Assembly (NCBI GenBank): GCA_052400625.1
Contig: JBQTGH010000004.1
DNA from: Thermophagus sp052400625
Lineage (GTDB): Bacteria > Bacteroidota > Bacteroidia > Bacteroidales > Marinilabiliaceae
DNA length: 64,000 bases
Reading direction: 5' to 3' (one strand)
A program made the translations under genes and the position numbers. Every line of letters begins with the position of its first letter. Position 1 is the first letter of the stretch. Under the pieces are notes generated by a model that saw nothing but the letters and a program-made list of their open reading frames with translations, did not search any database and had not been told where the DNA came from. Shown one piece after another: positions 54,159 through 63,692 of the stretch.

Positions 54159-57100
54159 ATGAAAAAGAATGTTATCAAAATCAAATCAGCAGCCTGCAAA
54201 GTCTTAATGTCAGCGATTCTTTTTTTTCATTTCGCCGGCATTCAGTCTCAGGTAAATTCCAGAGAGTTGCGTTTGGCCGAAAAGGCGATGGATGACATAT
54301 CTGCTGCCAGCTTGTTTCAGGGATGGGACTATTTAGGAAAAATGGATATCGACTCCATCTTTATCGACTCAGACAATAAAATAGCGAAAATTCACCTTTC
54401 ACAAAATGTTACAAGAATTCCCATAAGATATTTATGGATAGAACAGCTGACCACTCAAATTCGGGATCAGTTAAGGCGCAAATTCAGAAACTATAACATT
54501 CAACTTTTTTGCAAAGGGCTGCCTCTGAAAGAGTTTATTCCGGTCTATTACCAAAATGGGGAACCGAACTCCGACCGCTTAAAACAACCTTCTTCCCAAG
54601 AAAAATTGGTAACAAATCATTCCGAACCAATTTTTTCAAAAGGTTTAAGCAATAACCATATCGCTTTATGGCCCAGTCATGGCTATTATTACGATGCAGA
54701 GCTTGATCGCTGGGAGTGGCAACGAGCACGGTTATTTGGTACGGTTGAAGATATTTATCCATTTTCCTTTACCCAAAACTTTTTGGTTCCCATGCTCGAA
54801 GATGCCGGCGCCACTGTCTTTCTGCCACGGGAGCGCGATACGCAAACCCGCGAGGTGATAGTGGATAATGATGGTTCTTACGGCAAAAGTGAGCTGATCA
54901 TCAATCCTGGTGATGGGGCATGGACCCAAAACTCGACCAGAGGTTTTGCCGCAAAGGACACCCTCCTCGAAGGTGAAAATCCTTTTTTGCTCGGGACTTA
55001 CCTCAAAATGAAAGTTAAACCCGATGTTTCAGGTAGGTTAAAATACGTCCCCGAAATTCCTGAAAGTGGAGAGTATGCCGTTTACATCTCCTGGGGAAAA
55101 GAAGAGGAAGCCCTAACTAACGTTCCATGTACGGTCAATCATTCCGGTGGCCAAACCCGCTTTACCCTTAACCAACAGATGGGCTACGGAACATGGATCT
55201 ATATTGGAACTTTCCATTTCCAAAAAGGGCTAAATCCGGAAACAGGCTCTGTCGTTCTCTCCTCCCCTGAAAACGCAACAGGTACCATCTCGGCGGATGC
55301 AGTTCGCTTTGGAGGCGGCATGGGCAATGTGGCCAGAAGACCGAGTCAGGAATACATCCCGAATAAATGGTCTCTCAACAACAACAAGGACCTTCCGGAG
55401 AAAAAATTGCGACACAACACCGAGCAATACACTTACAAACTGAGCGGAAAGCCACGTTGGATGGAAGGGGCTCGTTACTGGTTACAATATGCGGGAATAC
55501 CCGACTCAATAGTCTATAGCCTTAACGATAACAAAAACGACTACAATGACGATTACCAGTCACGCGGTGAATGGGTCAACTTTTTAATGGGAAATCCCAA
55601 TGGACCTACCGGCAATCGACAAGTTGAGGGACTCAACATCCCCATTGATCTGGCCTTCGCCTTCCATACCGATGCCGGAACCACCCCCAATGACTCAATA
55701 ATTGGAACGCTCGGCATCTATAGCAGCCTACGCAACAACGGTCAATTTCCCGATGGATCATCCAAGCTGGCCAGCCGAGACCTTACAGATCTGATACAAA
55801 CACAGATTGTTTCCGACATCAGACTTTCTTTTAACGAACGATGGACTCGCCGTGCCATGTGGGACAAACAATACTCTGAAGCGTGGCGACCCAATGTGCC
55901 GACCATGCTGCTGGAACTCCTGTCTCATCAAAATCTGGCCGACATGAAATATGGTTTGGATCCCCGCTTTCAGTTTACTGTTGCTCGTGCTATTTACAAA
56001 GGCATGGCCCGATTCCTGGCCACTCGCGAGAGTCGTCCGGTAGTAATCCAACCGCTCGCACCCAAAAATATGGCATTGGAAATGGTTGAAGGAAAAAAAG
56101 TAAAGCTCAGCTGGAGCCCTGAAAAAGATCCTGTTGAGCCTTCTGCAATTCCAACAGGATATATAGTTTATCAACGCATGGAAGACAATGGCTTTGATAA
56201 CGGTGTTTTCACCTCTGATACCTCAATGATTGTTGAATTGGATGAATACAGTACCATCTACAGTTTTAAAGTTAGAGCTGTGAATGAAGGAGGGCAGAGT
56301 TTCCCTGGTGAAACGCTTTCGGTATCCATCGATCAAAACTCAAAAGAAGTGGTATTGGTGGTCAATGCTTTCGATCGGGTTGCCCCTCCAGCCTTTGTGG
56401 AGGGAGAAATGGCAGGGGTTGCCTGGTGGGAAGACGAAGGGGTACCATGGAACAAAGACTTGAGTCATACCGGAAGACAATATGATTATCATCGTTCTTC
56501 ACCCTGGCTCGATGATGACAGTCCCGGACATGGTGCCAGCTTTGCCGACATGGAAGGAAAAATCATCCCCGGCAACAATCATGATTTCATTTTTTTGCAT
56601 GGACAGGCTCTCCGAAATGCCGGTTATTCCTTTGTTTCGGTAAGCGATGAGCGATTTGGAAATCAAAATTTTGACGTAAATCCTTATTTTGCAATAGATA
56701 TTATTTATGGTGAAGAAAGGGGCACCCCGGCTTTGTATGACCGAACGAAAAAAGACTTTAGAGTGCTAACATCCGCCACCCGTGCAAAGATTCAAGAATA
56801 TCTCGAACAGGGTGGTAACATTCTGATATCGGGCGCCTATATTGGTACCGACTTGGTGGAAAACAATGATAGTGCGGCAATTGATTTTGCCAAAAATGTT
56901 TTGCACTACCGCTGGATGACCAATCATGCCGACAATGGCGGTCTTTTAACGGCAACCGACCCGGCATCTCCTTATTTTATTCCGAAGGTGCAATACAACA
57001 CCCGATATCATCCGGGAATTTACAAGGTAGAAGCACCCGATGGCATTGAACCGGTAGGCGATGGGGCTTTTCGGATTTACCGATATGCCAACAGCAAAGT

Positions 57101-57230
57101 GAGTGGAGGTGTAGCCTATTCCGGCAACTATAAATGTGTTATTCTTGGGTTCCCTATTGAGACAATGCCCCGGAGCCATGAACAAAACCAATTAATAAAA
57201 GATATTTTGAATTTTTTCCGTAGAGATTAA
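54159..57230 (+). CDS. Secreted N-acetylmuramoyl-L-alanine amidase (Amidase_3) with inserted golvesin-type domain and FN3
   Basis: Large secreted peptidoglycan amidase, 1023 residues. A signal peptide (MSAILFFHFAGIQSQ near 18-32) is followed by a short N domain. The Amidase_3 fold is interrupted: the first zinc histidine is in LWPSHGYYYD (about 170) with the ligand Glu in GTVEDIYPFSF, then comes an insert of roughly 180 residues resembling the golvesin/xanthan-lyase carbohydrate-binding domain (GEYAVYISWGKEEE, FHFQKGLNPETGSVVLSS), then the fold resumes with the second histidine in FAFHTDAGTT (about 503) and the catalytic Glu in PTMLLELLSHQN (about 587). An FN3 domain (about 640-725) and a C-terminal alpha/beta domain (NILISGAYIGTDLV) follow. 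It would cut stem peptides from glycan strands outside the inner membrane. Confidence 0.82.
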   Translation: MKKNVIKIKSAACKVLMSAILFFHFAGIQSQVNSRELRLAEKAMDDISAASLFQGWDYLGKMDIDSIFIDSDNKIAKIHLSQNVTRIPIRYLWIEQLTTQIRDQLRRKFRNYNIQLFCKGLPLKEFIPVYYQNGEPNSDRLKQPSSQEKLVTNHSEPIFSKGLSNNHIALWPSHGYYYDAELDRWEWQRARLFGTVEDIYPFSFTQNFLVPMLEDAGATVFLPRERDTQTREVIVDNDGSYGKSELIINPGDGAWTQNSTRGFAAKDTLLEGENPFLLGTYLKMKVKPDVSGRLKYVPEIPESGEYAVYISWGKEEEALTNVPCTVNHSGGQTRFTLNQQMGYGTWIYIGTFHFQKGLNPETGSVVLSSPENATGTISADAVRFGGGMGNVARRPSQEYIPNKWSLNNNKDLPEKKLRHNTEQYTYKLSGKPRWMEGARYWLQYAGIPDSIVYSLNDNKNDYNDDYQSRGEWVNFLMGNPNGPTGNRQVEGLNIPIDLAFAFHTDAGTTPNDSIIGTLGIYSSLRNNGQFPDGSSKLASRDLTDLIQTQIVSDIRLSFNERWTRRAMWDKQYSEAWRPNVPTMLLELLSHQNLADMKYGLDPRFQFTVARAIYKGMARFLATRESRPVVIQPLAPKNMALEMVEGKKVKLSWSPEKDPVEPSAIPTGYIVYQRMEDNGFDNGVFTSDTSMIVELDEYSTIYSFKVRAVNEGGQSFPGETLSVSIDQNSKEVVLVVNAFDRVAPPAFVEGEMAGVAWWEDEGVPWNKDLSHTGRQYDYHRSSPWLDDDSPGHGASFADMEGKIIPGNNHDFIFLHGQALRNAGYSFVSVSDERFGNQNFDVNPYFAIDIIYGEERGTPALYDRTKKDFRVLTSATRAKIQEYLEQGGNILISGAYIGTDLVENNDSAAIDFAKNVLHYRWMTNHADNGGLLTATDPASPYFIPKVQYNTRYHPGIYKVEAPDGIEPVGDGAFRIYRYANSKVSGGVAYSGNYKCVILGFPIETMPRSHEQNQLIKDILNFFRRD

Positions 57231-57281
57231 ACAGATAATTCATCCAAACATTAATTTGCAAACATAATCGTCACAAACAAT

Positions 57282-58751
57282 ATGAACAAACTTGCATGCT
57301 TTTTACCGGCTGCCCCCGAGGCCGATTTAAACCGGACCGTTAAAGAATTGAAAGCGACTGATGCCGTTGCCGCAATATACATAATGGTAACACCAGACAA
57401 CCAGAATCTCCAATTGCCTGAGGGCGTCCATTCTTTCGAGATACCGGCCATAAACTCCACCGTTATGGTGAAAGAGATTGCCCAACGAACCAACAATGTG
57501 GATTATGTATTATTATACACCAAATCGTTGCCGTTGAAAATAGGGGCCTATTCTCTGGAACGCATGATCCAGGCGGCTCAACAGACGAATGCCGGAATGG
57601 TCTATTCCGATTATTATGCCTTAAAAGAAGGAAAAATCACCCAGCATCCGGTCATCGATTATCAGGATGGCAGTTTGCGCGACGATTTCAACTTCGGATC
57701 GCTTCTGCTTTTCTCGTCTATTGCACTCGGTCAGGCAGTGGAACGTATGAATGAAGAGTTCCGTTTTGCCGGTCTTTACGATCTGCGACTGAAAGTATCC
57801 CAGCATTATAAACTTTTCCGGTTACCAGAATATCTCTATACAGAAATGGAGACAGACAACCGGCGTTCGGGTGAAAAGATTTTTGATTATGTAGATCCCA
57901 AAAACAGAGACGTTCAAATCGAAATGGAGAAGGCATGCACCCAACACCTGAAAAGTATTAATGCCTATCTGGAACCTCAATTTAAAAAGGTCGAATTTGA
58001 AGAATCACAGTTCCCTGTCGAGGCGTCCGTTATCATCCCCGTTCGAAACCGGGCTAAAACCATTGAAGATGCAGTTCGATCGGTATTTAGTCAAAAAACA
58101 AATTTCAATTTCAATTTAATCATTGTTGATAACCATTCGAACGATGGAACTACTGAAATCTTACGCAACCTGTCCGGGGAAGACAAACGTTTGATCCATC
58201 TCATTCCTCAACGAACCGATCTGGGCATTGGAGGTTGCTGGAACATGGCCATCATGCATGACGCTTGCGGCAAGTTTGCCGTACAGCTGGACAGTGATGA
58301 TCTCTATGCCGATGAAAACGTGCTCCAGACCATCGTAGATGCTTTTTACGAACAGAACTGTGCAATGGTAGTCGGAACATACCGAATGGTTAACTTTAAA
58401 CTGGAAGAGATACCTCCGGGACTCATTGACCACAAAGAATGGACCCCCGACAACGGACGAAACAATGCCTTACGCATCAACGGCCTGGGAGCACCACGAG
58501 CCTTTTATACGCCGGTTTTGAGAAAAATCAAGGTGCCCAATGTAAGCTATGGCGAAGATTATGCCGTAGGATTGGCCATCTCACGCGATTATCAGATCGG
58601 AAGAATATACAAACCCCTCTATTTATGCCGACGGTGGGAAGACAACTCGGATGCTTCACTGGATATTGTAAAAATGAATCAACACAACCTGTATAAGGAC
58701 AGAGTGAGAACCATGGAATTATGGGCACGCATGGCAAAAAACAAGCGTTAA
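57282..58751 (+). CDS. Glycosyltransferase family 2 protein with degenerate first domain
   Basis: A 489-residue protein without signal peptide or membrane helix. The second half (about 245-489) is a GT-A type GT2 domain: EASVIIPVRNRAKTIEDAVR, IIVDNHSNDGTTEILRN, and the DxD-like QLDSDDLYADENV near 334-346, ending GEDYAVGLAIS. The first half (1-235) looks like a degenerate GT2 domain, with MVYSDYYALKEG where a DxD would be. Its neighbours (amidase upstream, DUF4922 2 bp downstream) tie it to peptidoglycan salvage, but donor and acceptor are unknown. Confidence 0.75.
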   Translation: MNKLACFLPAAPEADLNRTVKELKATDAVAAIYIMVTPDNQNLQLPEGVHSFEIPAINSTVMVKEIAQRTNNVDYVLLYTKSLPLKIGAYSLERMIQAAQQTNAGMVYSDYYALKEGKITQHPVIDYQDGSLRDDFNFGSLLLFSSIALGQAVERMNEEFRFAGLYDLRLKVSQHYKLFRLPEYLYTEMETDNRRSGEKIFDYVDPKNRDVQIEMEKACTQHLKSINAYLEPQFKKVEFEESQFPVEASVIIPVRNRAKTIEDAVRSVFSQKTNFNFNLIIVDNHSNDGTTEILRNLSGEDKRLIHLIPQRTDLGIGGCWNMAIMHDACGKFAVQLDSDDLYADENVLQTIVDAFYEQNCAMVVGTYRMVNFKLEEIPPGLIDHKEWTPDNGRNNALRINGLGAPRAFYTPVLRKIKVPNVSYGEDYAVGLAISRDYQIGRIYKPLYLCRRWEDNSDASLDIVKMNQHNLYKDRVRTMELWARMAKNKR

Positions 58752-58753
58752 AC

Positions 58754-59716
58754 ATGATTAATAAAACAACTACAAACAGGGAACTACAAGAAAACGTTCA
58801 TCGTCTGATAGACGAGCAGCTAATCGACTGGCCCCTGGCTCGCGATAATTATGAAGGTCTCAAAAGTGTCAAGACACGGACCCTCAAGATCGGTCCATCA
58901 TCTGAAATGCGCATTCAGTTTAATCCGGCACGCATTCGATCTTCGGCCGCAAAAGTCGATGCTCAGTCGATTCGGGAACGTCAATGCTTTTTGTGCTCGG
59001 AAAATCTTCCGGCCGAACAACGAGGCATCGATTTTGGAGATTACAAAATCCTAGTGAATCCCTTCCCTATTTTTTCCCGGCATTTGACCATCCCTCATAA
59101 AGATCATACCGATCAGAGAATTGAAGGTCGTTTGACCGACATGCTCCAACTGGCACGTGCACTACCCGACTTTATGGTTTTCTACAATGGCCCGCGTTGC
59201 GGTGCCAGTGCCCCGGATCATTTCCATTTCCAGGCCGGGAACAAAGGATTTATGCCTATTGAGAAGGAATTCCTTACCCTGCCCGACATAACTGTTTTAA
59301 TGGAGAAAAAGGATATCCGGGTTCTCGGTTGTGAAAACTATCTCCGAAAAACGTTGATATTTGAAAGCAGCAATGAAAACGCCATTGACTTATGGTTTTC
59401 CAGAGTCTTCACTATTCTTAGCAAATGTCAACCAAAAGAGCCGGAACCCATGCTTAACATTCTTTGTTCGTGGGAAACTGACTCCTGGAGAGTTTTTCTA
59501 TTCCCCAGACGGGAACATCGACCACGACAATTTTATGCCCGGGGGGAAGAACAGATCTTATTGAGTCCTGCTTCCGTTGATTTTGGAGGGGTATTGATTA
59601 CTCCCAGAGAAGAAGATTTTAACAAATTAAATTCCGACACCGTTAAAGATATTTTCAATCAGGTCACTCTGAGCGATGATATCTGGCACCTGGTTAAACT
59701 CATTTTTAATGTCTGA
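58754..59716 (+). CDS. DUF4922 protein, HIT/GalT-like nucleotidyltransferase or phosphorylase
   Basis: A 320-residue cytoplasmic protein; start ATG 58754 (MINKTTTNRE) lies 2 bp after the GT2 stop, favoured over an in-frame start inside that gene. A CxxC-like pair (QCFLCSEN, about 75-82) is followed by FPIFSRHLTIPHKDH and the HIT-superfamily signature GASAPDHFHFQAG (about 149-161, His-Phe-His-Phe-Gln). The layout resembles Ap4A phosphorylase and GDP-hexose phosphorylases. The family itself is unassigned; a nucleotide-sugar phosphorylase or transferase activity is inference. Confidence 0.72.
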   Translation: MINKTTTNRELQENVHRLIDEQLIDWPLARDNYEGLKSVKTRTLKIGPSSEMRIQFNPARIRSSAAKVDAQSIRERQCFLCSENLPAEQRGIDFGDYKILVNPFPIFSRHLTIPHKDHTDQRIEGRLTDMLQLARALPDFMVFYNGPRCGASAPDHFHFQAGNKGFMPIEKEFLTLPDITVLMEKKDIRVLGCENYLRKTLIFESSNENAIDLWFSRVFTILSKCQPKEPEPMLNILCSWETDSWRVFLFPRREHRPRQFYARGEEQILLSPASVDFGGVLITPREEDFNKLNSDTVKDIFNQVTLSDDIWHLVKLIFNV

Positions 59717-61055
59717 TCACATGCAACCAAATATTGAAGTAGGAGTATTGATGGCTCCGGAATTTTCGTTCACACTGGAAGGGCCATATCGACTTCGTAG
59801 TTCCGGCGAAGTTTTTGAAGGCACAGGAAAGGCTTCCTTTGAAGCAGGAAAATGGAAACTTTGGCTCAACAATCAGGAAATGGAAACACCACTCCCGGTT
59901 GAACTGGAACCTGTTGACTACAAAAAATGCAGCTTCGAATTGAAAGACGTAGTCATTGGCATCAACTTTCATTGGGAGCGAAAAGAAGATCAACGATTTA
60001 AGGGAACTTTGCGAATCATCCGCGAAGATGAGCATTTGACCGCCGTCAACCGTTTACCCCTGGAAGATTATTTGGTGAGTGTTATTTCCTCCGAAATGAG
60101 TGCCACCTCGTCTCCTGAATTGTTAAGGGCTCATGCGGTCATTTCCCGTAGCTGGCTCATCGCACAAAAGGAGAAAGAACAAAAGCTGAAAGAGAAGGGA
60201 TCTTATGAAACAACCGTAGAACGTCCCGGCGAAAAAATAAAATGGTACGACCGTGAAGACCACCTTCATTTCGACGTCTGTGCCGATGATCATTGCCAAC
60301 GGTATCAGGGTATTACCAGGGCATCCACCCAAGAGGTAGAAGCGGCCATTGCCGACACCTTTGGGGAGGTACTGGTATACAATGACGCCATCTGCGATGC
60401 CCGTTTTTCCAAATCGTGCGGAGGCGTCTCCGAGCTTTTTGAGAATGTATGGGAACCAATCAATCATCCCTATCTCACGAAAGTTGTGGATAACGATCAG
60501 TTACCCCAAGGATATAACCTGGACTTAACCAATGAGGCGGCTGCCCGCAAATGGATTTTGAACAACCCGCCGGCATTCTGTAATACTCATGACCAGCATA
60601 TTCTTTCGCAGGTATTAAACGATTACGATCAGGAAACCGATGACTTTTACCGCTGGAAAGTCGTGCTAACACAGGAGAAGATTCAGCAATTGTTGAAAAA
60701 GAAAATAGATCTCGATTTGGGAGAAATACTGGATCTGATACCCATCGAACGAGGTGAATCCGGTCGTCTGATACGACTGAAGATTGTCGGGACAAAAGGC
60801 GAACTGACCATTGGAAAAGAGCTGGAGATCCGAAAAGCTCTTTCCGATTCACATTTATACAGCTCGGCCTTTGTGGTTGAAAAAGAACTGGGAGAAGGAA
60901 AAATCCCTGTCTCCTTCACCCTCATCGGCGCCGGATGGGGACACGGTGTGGGGTTATGCCAAATCGGTGCTGCCGTCATGGGTGCCAAAGGCTATTCGTA
61001 TCAGGATATTCTGTTTCACTATTTTCGTGGGGCCCGTCTGGAAAAAAGATACTAA
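59709..61055 (+). CDS. SpoIID/LytB-domain protein without signal peptide
   Basis: Start ATG 59709 (MSDHMQPNIEVGVLMAPEFS) overlaps the DUF4922 stop by 8 bp, giving 448 residues. The SpoIID domain shows LPLEDYLVSVISSEMSATSS (about 116-135), including the glutamate known to be catalytic in SpoIID lytic transglycosylases, then RAHAVISRSWLIAQ, FSKSCGGVSELFENVW, and a C-terminal GAGWGHGVGLCQIGAAVMG. No signal peptide or membrane helix exists at this or any upstream in-frame start. The family acts on denuded glycan strands outside the cell, so a cytoplasmic location would be unusual. Confidence 0.82.
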   Translation: MSDHMQPNIEVGVLMAPEFSFTLEGPYRLRSSGEVFEGTGKASFEAGKWKLWLNNQEMETPLPVELEPVDYKKCSFELKDVVIGINFHWERKEDQRFKGTLRIIREDEHLTAVNRLPLEDYLVSVISSEMSATSSPELLRAHAVISRSWLIAQKEKEQKLKEKGSYETTVERPGEKIKWYDREDHLHFDVCADDHCQRYQGITRASTQEVEAAIADTFGEVLVYNDAICDARFSKSCGGVSELFENVWEPINHPYLTKVVDNDQLPQGYNLDLTNEAAARKWILNNPPAFCNTHDQHILSQVLNDYDQETDDFYRWKVVLTQEKIQQLLKKKIDLDLGEILDLIPIERGESGRLIRLKIVGTKGELTIGKELEIRKALSDSHLYSSAFVVEKELGEGKIPVSFTLIGAGWGHGVGLCQIGAAVMGAKGYSYQDILFHYFRGARLEKRY

Positions 61056-61120
61056 TTAAAAACACCGAACTTGGTCATGCGAGTTCCATCAGGCTAATGA
61101 ATTAGATAAATTTTATAGGG

Positions 61121-63589
61121 ATGAAAAAGAAAAAGCTAACAACCACCGTCCTGTTTTGTATTCTCTTTGTTTCGACAGCCAGTGCCGGAGTATGGATCAG
61201 GATAAACCAACTGGGATATCTTCCCGGAACATCTAAAACCGCGGTCTTAATCAGCAACGAAGTGGTTACGGCAACCTCTTTTTTGATTCGTTCGGCCGAA
61301 ACAGACAAGATTATTTTTCAAGGAGATGCCTCCATTGAGGATGCCTCAGCATGGGGATTAAAATCGGCTTCTCGTCTGGATTTTTCAACCTTTAACACAA
61401 CAGGGAATTATTATCTGGAAGTTAACGGGCATCGGTCACCTCAATTTAGGATTGCCAACGATGTCTATCAAGGAACCGCTGACTTCTTACTTCATTACAT
61501 GCGTCAGCAGCGATGTGGTTATAATCCTTTTTTGAAAGATAGTTGTCATGTAGAGGATGGAACAATTGTCGATCATCCCACCCGCTCCGGACAGCCAATA
61601 GATGTTCACGGGGGATGGCATGATGCTTCGGATTATTTACAGTACACCAACACCTCGGCCAATGCCGTTTTTCAAATGTTGTTTGCCTATCACAAAAATC
61701 CGGGTGCATTTAAAGATGAATATGATTCCAGAGGGGAACCAGGCGCTAATGGGCTCCCCGATGTTTTGGACGAAGCGATTTGGGGACTGGAATGGCTTAT
61801 GCGTATGAACCCCGCACCGGGAGAGATGTACAACCAAATTGCCGATGACCGTGATCATGCCGGTTATCGCCTCCCCAACAAAGACTCCGTAGATTATGGT
61901 GTTCCTTTCGGGCGACCTGTTTATTATGTGACAGGTGAACGACAAGGTCTGGGACCTCATCTTAACCGCACCACGGGAGTGGCATCCGTTGCCGGTAAAT
62001 TTGCCTCTGCTTTTGCGTTGGCTGCAAAAGTATTGAAAGATGACTATCCTGATTGGACGGAAGAGCTGCTAAAAAAAGCAGGGGAGGCATTCCGCTTTGG
62101 CGAACAATTTCCGGGTGCTACCCAAACGGCATGTTTTGTGTCGCCCTATTTTTATGAAGAACAAAACTACGTGGATGACATGGAACTGGCCGCCTCAACA
62201 TTGGCATTGGCAGCCCCCGACAGCATGGACCAATGGCTTGACAAAGCCGATTTTTGGGGTGAAGTGGAGCCGGTAACGCCTTGGATGAAGTTGCACGGCG
62301 CACGCCATTATCAGTTCTATCCCTTTGTTAATGTGGGACATTATCTCATGACTGAACTGGGAAATGATGAGCTGAAAGAAAAGTATATTGATTTTATGCG
62401 TGAAGGTCTATTGGCTTTGGAAAGAGAAGCTGCATCGGACCCATTTCGAATTGGAGTTCCTTTTATTTGGTGCTCCAATAACCTGGTAGCGGCGGCTCTT
62501 ACTCAAGCTCGACTCTATTACGAAGCTTCCGGCGATGACAGATTTTTCTCATTAGAAGCATCCATGCGCGACTGGCTCTTTGGATGCAACCCTTGGGGAA
62601 CAGCAATGATTTGCGGCATGCCGGGCGTTCAGGATTCCCCGACTCATCCTCATTCGGCCTTTCCCTTACTTCTTGGGAAAAATACGGTCGGAGGCCTTGT
62701 CGACGGACCGGTTTACCGTTCTATTTTTGAAAATCTAAGGGGTGTTGGTCTTTTGGAAGAAGATGAATATGCCATTTTCCAGAACGGAAAAGCCGTTTAT
62801 CATGACGATATAGGGGATTATTCCACCAATGAGCCCACCATGGATGGAACCGCATCGTTGGTTTACTATTTATCGGCAATGGAAACCTACCCCTCGAAGC
62901 ACAAAGAATTGAGTCGTGATCCTTTTGGTGCAGCCATTCGCTTTGATAAGGCAACGCCGGTAATCTATCTTATTTTTTCTGCGGATGAACATTTCGAAGG
63001 CGCTTCTCACATCCTGGATGTATTGGCGACAAAAGATGTAAAAGCCTCTTTCTTCCTCACCGGAGGATGTCTGAGAAATAAAAAGAATCAAGACATTATA
63101 AAAAGAATCATCACCGATAATCATTATCTTGGGCCCCATTCCGATGCACATTTATTGTATGCCGACTGGGACCAAAGAGATTCTTTGCTGATCTCAAAAA
63201 AGACCTTCCGAAAAGATCTGGAGAAAAACTTAAAAGCGCTTAAAAAAGCAGGCGTTAACAAAGATTCCATTCGTTGGTTTTTGCCTCCTTACGAGTGGTA
63301 CAATCGTCAAATCGTGCATTGGACTCAGGAGATGAACCTGGATGTAGTCTGCTTCACTCCGGGCATAGGTACCAATGCCGACTACACCATACCTCAAATG
63401 AGTAATTATAAAAGCAGCAAATCACTGCTTGATCGTCTTTGGAATTTTGAGGAGAAACACAACTTAAACGGTGCCGTGATCCTCCTGCATCCCGGGGTTC
63501 ATCCCGACCGCAAAGACAAACTATATATGCACCTTGCAAAAATAATTGATGAGCTACGAATTCGTGGATATCGTTTTGAAAAATTATAA
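61121..63589 (+). CDS. Secreted GH9 glycoside hydrolase fused to a polysaccharide-deacetylase-like domain
   Basis: An 822-residue secreted enzyme with signal peptide (TTVLFCILFVSTASAG). An Ig-like CelD_N domain (about 22-110: RINQLGYLPGTSKTAVLI) precedes the GH9 (alpha/alpha)6 barrel. Catalytic signs are HGGWHDASDYLQY (about 161-173, the base aspartates) and YSTNEPTMDGTASL (about 566-579, the acid glutamate). From about 610 a NodB-like deacetylase domain follows: HSDAH (motif 2, near 673), FLPPYEW (motif 3) and LLHPGVHP (motif 5, near 788). Its motif 1 reads FSADEH, not TFDDG. GH9 includes endoglucanases and exo-glucosaminidases; in this locus a peptidoglycan-derived or glucosamine-containing substrate is more likely than cellulose (inference). 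Confidence 0.85.
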   Translation: MKKKKLTTTVLFCILFVSTASAGVWIRINQLGYLPGTSKTAVLISNEVVTATSFLIRSAETDKIIFQGDASIEDASAWGLKSASRLDFSTFNTTGNYYLEVNGHRSPQFRIANDVYQGTADFLLHYMRQQRCGYNPFLKDSCHVEDGTIVDHPTRSGQPIDVHGGWHDASDYLQYTNTSANAVFQMLFAYHKNPGAFKDEYDSRGEPGANGLPDVLDEAIWGLEWLMRMNPAPGEMYNQIADDRDHAGYRLPNKDSVDYGVPFGRPVYYVTGERQGLGPHLNRTTGVASVAGKFASAFALAAKVLKDDYPDWTEELLKKAGEAFRFGEQFPGATQTACFVSPYFYEEQNYVDDMELAASTLALAAPDSMDQWLDKADFWGEVEPVTPWMKLHGARHYQFYPFVNVGHYLMTELGNDELKEKYIDFMREGLLALEREAASDPFRIGVPFIWCSNNLVAAALTQARLYYEASGDDRFFSLEASMRDWLFGCNPWGTAMICGMPGVQDSPTHPHSAFPLLLGKNTVGGLVDGPVYRSIFENLRGVGLLEEDEYAIFQNGKAVYHDDIGDYSTNEPTMDGTASLVYYLSAMETYPSKHKELSRDPFGAAIRFDKATPVIYLIFSADEHFEGASHILDVLATKDVKASFFLTGGCLRNKKNQDIIKRIITDNHYLGPHSDAHLLYADWDQRDSLLISKKTFRKDLEKNLKALKKAGVNKDSIRWFLPPYEWYNRQIVHWTQEMNLDVVCFTPGIGTNADYTIPQMSNYKSSKSLLDRLWNFEEKHNLNGAVILLHPGVHPDRKDKLYMHLAKIIDELRIRGYRFEKL

Positions 63590-63692
63590 ATTTATGATCA
63601 ATCATCTTAGGTGAAAAAGATTTAGAATCTCTGCATGTTATTCTTCTCTAACCTTTCCAAGGATGATTGGATTCAATAAAACAGTTGTATTT

